Of a DNA stretch of 64,000 bases, positions 59,581-64,000 are shown in pieces (positions within the stretch are counted from its first letter, which is position 1; each line of letters begins with the position of its first letter). The translations under genes and the position numbers were made by a program. A model generated the notes under the pieces. That model ran no database searches and was not told the DNA's origin. It was given only the letters and a program-made list of their open reading frames with translations. The stretch is from Chloroflexota bacterium (GTDB lineage Bacteria; Chloroflexota; Anaerolineae; Aggregatilineales; Phototrophicaceae). Location: the NCBI GenBank assembly GCA_011525385.1, contig WTGF01000096.1, forward strand, positions 1 to 64,000, written 5' to 3'.

Positions 59581-60817
59581 TAAACGGAGTTTGACTCGCT
59601 TCTTTCCTACATATAGGCAAGTGAAGCTTTTCCTAGGGATACTCGAAGGCACACATTATTCGCAGTATTACGAAATGTGGAAGTCTATTTACGGTCAAAA
59701 AGGTACGCCTCAAGATACTGCCAACTGGACGGAGCCGGAGGAATGGATTCCTAAGCGGCTCGCCGGCGCGGAGCAAGCGTTAGCACTGCGTATCTGGCGG
59801 GAATCGGACCACATCGTCAATCCTCGATATACAGATGGAATCATTTCCTTAATTAAGTGTCATGAATTGTCTGTGTATCCCCATGGCATTTTTGCCATGA
59901 CGGAAGCTGGCAAGAGCTTCCTGCGAGACGACGAGAAAATCTTGGCGAAGATTGACGAATATGAAGGGATGCTGGCTATTTTGGGGTATGTAGCGGCATC
60001 CGGTCCTTGCAAGCGAAAAGTATTATTTGACGGATTCAAAATATTCTGCTTGGCGAATAGCAATGCAAAAGCTGACGCGTTTTTATCTAGTCTGCTTGCT
60101 TTTCGTCTCAAGAATCTGCTGCAACGCGAGCTAATCGAAAAGAATGGCCAGAATTACAAAATTACTATTGAAGGCTTGGATTGGCTCGAGTTCCAAAATG
60201 AGCACCCAAAAACTGTCCAGACTTATGAAGTTGCCAGTACACATGTTCCCCTACCGTCCGATGAACCTAATGTGGCTATTGCAAGATTAGCGATGCAGAA
60301 CGAGAAGATAGTAAGAAAGCAGTACGCGGATTACCTGTGCCAAATGGACCCATTTCGATTCGAGCACCTCATCAAACGTCTTCTCGAAGAGATGGGCTAC
60401 GAGGATGTCGAGGTCACCGCTGCGACAAACGATAAAGGCGTCGATGTTGTCGGGGAAATCGAGCTTGGCATCAGCCGTGTGCGAGAGGTTATTCAAGTCA
60501 AACGTCAGCAATCAAATGTGGGGCGTGGCATACTCGACAGCCTGCGCGGTTCACTATATCGTTTTGATGCTGTGCGCGGAACAATCATCACTACAAGTGG
60601 ATTCTCCAAAGGAGCGCAAGGGGAAGCGTTCGCAAAGGGTCAAGCTCCTATCACCTTAATCGACGGTGAAAGATTGATTTCGCTGCTAATCGAACATAAC
60701 ATCGGCAGCCGCCGACGAGAAATCAGAATGCTGGAATTCGACAAAGAGGACTTGAATCAGTTCGAATCATATATCGAAAGCGACGCATTATCTCCACCAC
60801 AGTCAACGAATGGCTAG
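59567..60817 (+). CDS. Mrr-like restriction endonuclease
   Basis: 416 residues (a second ATG at 59573). The N-terminal ~220 residues resemble Mrr_N winged-helix regions (MLAILGYVAA, RLKNLLQRELIEKNGQNYKIT). The C-terminal nuclease is PD-(D/E)xK type: DPFRFEHLIKRLLEEMGYEDVEV, Asp293 in KGVDVVGEI and Gln310-Val-Lys312 in REVIQVKRQQ, followed by RGTIITTSGFSKGAQ. Such enzymes usually cleave modified DNA (type IV restriction). No methyltransferase partner is present. Base composition looks more AT-rich than its neighbours, and it interrupts an otherwise metabolic group, suggesting acquisition by transfer. Confidence 0.9.
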   Translation: MPMSSKRSLTRFFPTYRQVKLFLGILEGTHYSQYYEMWKSIYGQKGTPQDTANWTEPEEWIPKRLAGAEQALALRIWRESDHIVNPRYTDGIISLIKCHELSVYPHGIFAMTEAGKSFLRDDEKILAKIDEYEGMLAILGYVAASGPCKRKVLFDGFKIFCLANSNAKADAFLSSLLAFRLKNLLQRELIEKNGQNYKITIEGLDWLEFQNEHPKTVQTYEVASTHVPLPSDEPNVAIARLAMQNEKIVRKQYADYLCQMDPFRFEHLIKRLLEEMGYEDVEVTAATNDKGVDVVGEIELGISRVREVIQVKRQQSNVGRGILDSLRGSLYRFDAVRGTIITTSGFSKGAQGEAFAKGQAPITLIDGERLISLLIEHNIGSRRREIRMLEFDKEDLNQFESYIESDALSPPQSTNG

Positions 60818-60825
60818 GGGGCGCC

Positions 60826-61536
60826 ATGCAAAGAATTCTCATCACAGGCTCGAATCGAGGGATCGGACTCGAATTAGTCCGCCAATACGTGGGCGAGAGC
60901 GATGTCCGCTTGTTCGCCACCTGCCGGAACCCGGACAAGGCGCAGCAACTGCAAGAATTGACAGATCTTTATGCTGGTCTGATCCACGTCCTGCAAATGG
61001 ATATCAATGATGAAGACTCGATCGCAGCCGCTGCCTCCGCGGTTGCTGGGAGCGTTGAGGGGCTGGACCTGCTAATCAACAACGCCGGCATCTATCCCAA
61101 GGGCGCGCATCAATCCTGGTCCATCGGCAAGCTCTCCACGGCGGATCTTGGCGAGGTTCTGCTGACCAATTCGGTCGGTCCCTTGATGGTCACGCAAGCC
61201 TTTCATGGTTTGCTCCACAACGGGGAAAACCCGCGCGTCGTCATGATTTCGTCGGGCATGGGGTCGATCAGCGGCGCGAGCGTCGGATCTTACGGCTATC
61301 GCATGAGCAAAGCCGCCATGAACATGGCGGCGCGAGTCCTGGCGCTGGACGGCGACATGCGCGGCATCACGACCGTCACAACCCATCCTGGCTGGGTGCA
61401 GACCGACATGGGCGGTCCAGGCGCGCATTTAACCCCGGCTGATTCAGCCGCGGCCTTAAAAGCGCTCATCGGACGTCTCAGGTCGGCTGACAATGGCAAG
61501 TTTTTGCGCTGGGATGGTATCGAACTGGACTGGTAA
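60826..61536 (+). CDS. Short-chain dehydrogenase/reductase
   Basis: 236 residues, classical SDR. The cofactor motif TGSNRGIG is at 7-14, and NNAGIYP follows near residue 85. Catalytic Ser lies in VVMISSGMGSISG, and Tyr and Lys in YGYRMSKAAMNMAARVLA. HPGWVQTDMGG closes the active site. The cofactor is NAD(P)H; Arg after TGSN fits NADP preference. Substrate unknown. It begins 8 bp after the Mrr-like stop and 62 bp before the FadN-like gene. Confidence 0.93.
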   Translation: MQRILITGSNRGIGLELVRQYVGESDVRLFATCRNPDKAQQLQELTDLYAGLIHVLQMDINDEDSIAAAASAVAGSVEGLDLLINNAGIYPKGAHQSWSIGKLSTADLGEVLLTNSVGPLMVTQAFHGLLHNGENPRVVMISSGMGSISGASVGSYGYRMSKAAMNMAARVLALDGDMRGITTVTTHPGWVQTDMGGPGAHLTPADSAAALKALIGRLRSADNGKFLRWDGIELDW

Positions 61537-61598
61537 CAAGGAAGCCGGAAGAATAGCGCGATACGCTTTTCCCGGGCGAGCGAGAGGCGGAACCATCA

Positions 61599-63983
61599 AT
61601 GGGACGGCAAATCAAGAAGGCGGCGGTAATCGGTTCCGGCACGATGGGCGGCGGCATCGCGTCCCTGTTGGCGGGCGTCGGCATTGAAACGCTGCTGCTG
61701 GACATCCCGCCGGGTGACAGCTCGCCGGGGGACGGCGCAAGGGTCCGAAACGCGATTGTCAACGGGAATTTGAAAGCGCTGCAGAAAATGCGCCCGGCGC
61801 AGCTCTACAGCCCCGACGATCTGGCGAATATCCGCGCCGGCAACATCGACGATGATCTGGAAAAGGTGGCCGACGCCGACTGGGTGATTGAGGTGATCGT
61901 CGAACGTTTGGATATCAAGCGCGCGCTGATGGCGCGCCTGGCCGACTGTGTCAAGGACGATGCGGTCGTCAGCAGCAATACTTCCGGCATTCCCATTCAT
62001 CAAATCGTCGCGGGCTTGCCGGAGGGCTTCAGTCGGCGCTTCCTGGGAACGCATTTCTTCAACCCCCCGCGTTACCTGCGGCTGCTGGAAATCATCCCGC
62101 ACGCCGGTACCGATCCCGCCATTGTCGATTTTATGATGGGCTTCGGGGCTAATGTTTTGGGCAAGGGCACGGTCCGCTGCAAGGATACGCCCAACTTCAT
62201 CGGCAATCGCTTCATGTCGCTTTCGGGCATGCAAGCGACCAATTACGCGCTGGATCACGGCTATAGCGTGGAAGAGGTGGATGCCTTGACTGGTCCGCTG
62301 ATCGGTCGTCCGAAAACCGCCACCTTCAACCTGAACGATCTGGTGGGCTTTGACATCGCGGTGGGGGTGGCGCGCAATCTTTTTGAAGCCATTCCCGATG
62401 ATCCGGCGCGCGAGGTATTGACGCACCGACGGAATGCCGAACTTTCGGACAAGCTGCTGGAACGCGGCTGGCTGGGACGCAAGACCGGCAGAGGCTTTTA
62501 TCATATGCGGCGCGACGGCGGCAAAAAGGAATTGTGGGCGCTCAACCTGGATACGCTGGAATACGAGCCGCCGAGTAAGCCGCGATTCGACAGCGTCGGT
62601 CAGTACCGCAAAGTTGAGCCGCTGGGCGAACGCATACGGCTGCTGATCAACGCTGATGACCGCGCGGGCGAATACCTCTATCATTTGCATGCCTTCTTGC
62701 TGGCATATGCCTCGCAGCGCGTGCCGGAAATCACCGACAGCATCCTCAACATCGACAATGCGCAGAAATGGGGTTTCGCGCACCAAATGGGACCCTTCGA
62801 AATCTGGGACGCCATCGGGGTCGCCTCAACCGTCGATCGCTTTGAAGCCGACGGTTATCCGGTGGCGGATTGGGTCCGGGAGATGCTGGCTGCCGGCCAC
62901 GACAGCTTTTATCAACGAGACGGCGGCAAAGTTGTCAGCTATTACAGTCCACAGGATGGCAGGCATTTGCCAGTAATCAGAGATCCGAGAGAGATCACGA
63001 TTGCCGACTTGGGCGCGTCCGGCGCGGAAGTCTACAGCAACGGCGACGGCATCATTTACGACATGGGCGACGGCGCTTTGCTCTGGGAATTCAAGACCAA
63101 GCAAAACAGCATCACTCCCGGCCTGATCGAATCGGGCTGGAAGGCGCTGGACCTCCTGGATTCGTCCCAATACCGGGCCTTGGTCATTGGCAATGACGGC
63201 GAGCGCTTTTCGATCGGCGCCAACCTTGATCCCGCCGCGCTCATGGCTGGCCTTGAAGGCATCGAAAAAGTGCTGGTTTCCCTGCAGGAATTGACGAATG
63301 CCCTGCGCTATGCGCCCAAGCCGGTCGTTGTAGCAGCGCATAACATGGCGCTGGGCGGTGGCGCGGAACTGGTGATGTCCGGCACTGCGGTCGTGGCGCA
63401 TGCCGAGCTTTACATGGGGCTGGTCGAGGTCGGCGTCGGCTTGATACCGGCTGGCGGCGGCTGCAAGGAGTTGGTCCGGCGGCTGGTGAATCCGCTGGCG
63501 AGCGCCGGGTCTGATGATGTTTTGGCGGGCTTGCAGCGGGCATTCGAGACCATCGCCACCGCCAAGGTCAGCGGCAGCGCCAAAGAAGCGCAGTCGCTGG
63601 GCTTCTTGAGCGCATCGGACAAGATTGTCATGAATCGATCTCATTTGCTGGGCGAAGCGAAGGCACTGGCGCTGGCGTTAAGTGAGACCTATCGGCAGCG
63701 CAAGCCGGAAACTGTCTACGCCGCGGGACGTGACGCCTACGCGGCGCTTTTGCTCGGCGTGGCGGGATTCCAGGAAGCCGGTTATGCCAGCGCGCATGAT
63801 GCCCTGATCGCGCGCAAGCTGGCGTACATTCTCACTGGCGGGGCGTTGGCCGAGCCGCAGTGGGTGGATCAAGGGTATCTGTTGAATTTGGAGCGTGAAG
63901 CGTTTTTGAGTTTGATTATGGAGACGAAGACGCAGGAGCGGATCATGCATATGTTGCAGACGAACAAGCCTTTGCGGAATTAG
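61599..63983 (+). CDS. Fused 3-hydroxyacyl-CoA dehydrogenase / enoyl-CoA hydratase (FadN-type)
   Basis: 794 residues with dehydrogenase first and hydratase last, as in FadN rather than FadB. The NAD motif GSGTMG is at 12-17, and the dehydrogenase signature region is GTHFFNPPRYLRLLEIIPH. CKDTPNFIGNRF leads into two C-terminal helical domains (to ~residue 440). The crotonase-fold part (~480 onward) has YRALVIGNDGERFSIGANLD and NMALGGGAELVMSG. It would perform the hydration and second oxidation steps of fatty-acid beta-oxidation. The partner thiolase and acyl-CoA dehydrogenase may lie beyond the window end, 17 bp further on. Confidence 0.94.
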   Translation: MGRQIKKAAVIGSGTMGGGIASLLAGVGIETLLLDIPPGDSSPGDGARVRNAIVNGNLKALQKMRPAQLYSPDDLANIRAGNIDDDLEKVADADWVIEVIVERLDIKRALMARLADCVKDDAVVSSNTSGIPIHQIVAGLPEGFSRRFLGTHFFNPPRYLRLLEIIPHAGTDPAIVDFMMGFGANVLGKGTVRCKDTPNFIGNRFMSLSGMQATNYALDHGYSVEEVDALTGPLIGRPKTATFNLNDLVGFDIAVGVARNLFEAIPDDPAREVLTHRRNAELSDKLLERGWLGRKTGRGFYHMRRDGGKKELWALNLDTLEYEPPSKPRFDSVGQYRKVEPLGERIRLLINADDRAGEYLYHLHAFLLAYASQRVPEITDSILNIDNAQKWGFAHQMGPFEIWDAIGVASTVDRFEADGYPVADWVREMLAAGHDSFYQRDGGKVVSYYSPQDGRHLPVIRDPREITIADLGASGAEVYSNGDGIIYDMGDGALLWEFKTKQNSITPGLIESGWKALDLLDSSQYRALVIGNDGERFSIGANLDPAALMAGLEGIEKVLVSLQELTNALRYAPKPVVVAAHNMALGGGAELVMSGTAVVAHAELYMGLVEVGVGLIPAGGGCKELVRRLVNPLASAGSDDVLAGLQRAFETIATAKVSGSAKEAQSLGFLSASDKIVMNRSHLLGEAKALALALSETYRQRKPETVYAAGRDAYAALLLGVAGFQEAGYASAHDALIARKLAYILTGGALAEPQWVDQGYLLNLEREAFLSLIMETKTQERIMHMLQTNKPLRN

Positions 63984-64000
63984 CGCTAGGTTACAACTTC

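Overview
The window looks like a chromosomal segment of a bacterium of the phylum Chloroflexota, probably Anaerolineae-like. This is inferred from an adenosylcobalamin-dependent ribonucleotide reductase, a division and cell-wall (dcw) cluster with Chloroflexota-style membrane proteins inserted, multi-LysM and DUF218 envelope proteins, and GT39-type membrane proteins with a C-terminal beta-sandwich. No taxonomic search was possible. Most genes are housekeeping; no phage, integrase, transposase, rRNA or CRISPR array is visible.

Layout. 1-6.9 kb (minus strand): tRNA-Ser(CGA), tadA, an acidic protein of unknown function ending in a clamp-binding-like motif, a maltodextrin pair (GH13 enzyme and malQ), hisS and a DinB-fold protein. 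7.1-9.8 kb (plus): a membrane-bound Fe-S oxidoreductase of the ETF:menaquinone oxidoreductase type, and an N-acetyltransferase. 9.9-24.5 kb (plus): the most unusual region, seven consecutive paralogous GT-C (GT39/ArnT-like) membrane glycosyltransferases of about 640 residues each, followed by a SAM-dependent methyltransferase. 24.5-31.5 kb: lpdA, a VapBC-like pair, an SpoU-type RNA methyltransferase, infC-rpmI-rplT, a small Cys-rich protein, a P1-family peptidase and an arginase-fold protein. 31.5-36.1 kb: LysM protein, DUF218 protein and nrdJ.

36.7-52.1 kb (minus) is a compact dcw cluster, in transcription order rsmH, ftsL-like, ftsI, mraY, murD, ftsW, murG, two paralogous membrane proteins, murC, murB, ftsQ, ftsA, ftsZ. 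It lacks murE, murF and ddl. Its penicillin-binding protein has Gln in place of the SxxK lysine and KAG in place of KTG, which is the most striking single-protein observation here. 52.1-64 kb: a gene-free stretch of 0.9 kb with repeats and an operator-like site, uvrC, a HepT-MntA-like toxin-antitoxin pair, a serine-type operon (serB-like, HAD, serA-like) whose SerA lacks the catalytic Arg, and a divergent plus-strand group: TetR regulator, Mrr-like endonuclease overlapping it, SDR and a fused hydroxyacyl-CoA dehydrogenase/enoyl-CoA hydratase.

How the genes relate: the dcw genes cover lipid II synthesis from UDP-MurNAc onward plus the core divisome, with the Glu-to-tripeptide and D-Ala-D-Ala ligases encoded elsewhere. 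The Fe-S oxidoreductase could receive electrons, through ETF, from acyl-CoA oxidation, in which the fused FadN-like enzyme would act. The glycosyltransferase array probably decorates cell-surface or lipid-linked glycans, but no sugar-nucleotide genes lie beside it to say which. Where the longest open frame began at an unlikely codon, starts were moved to a better-supported codon and this is stated in each entry.
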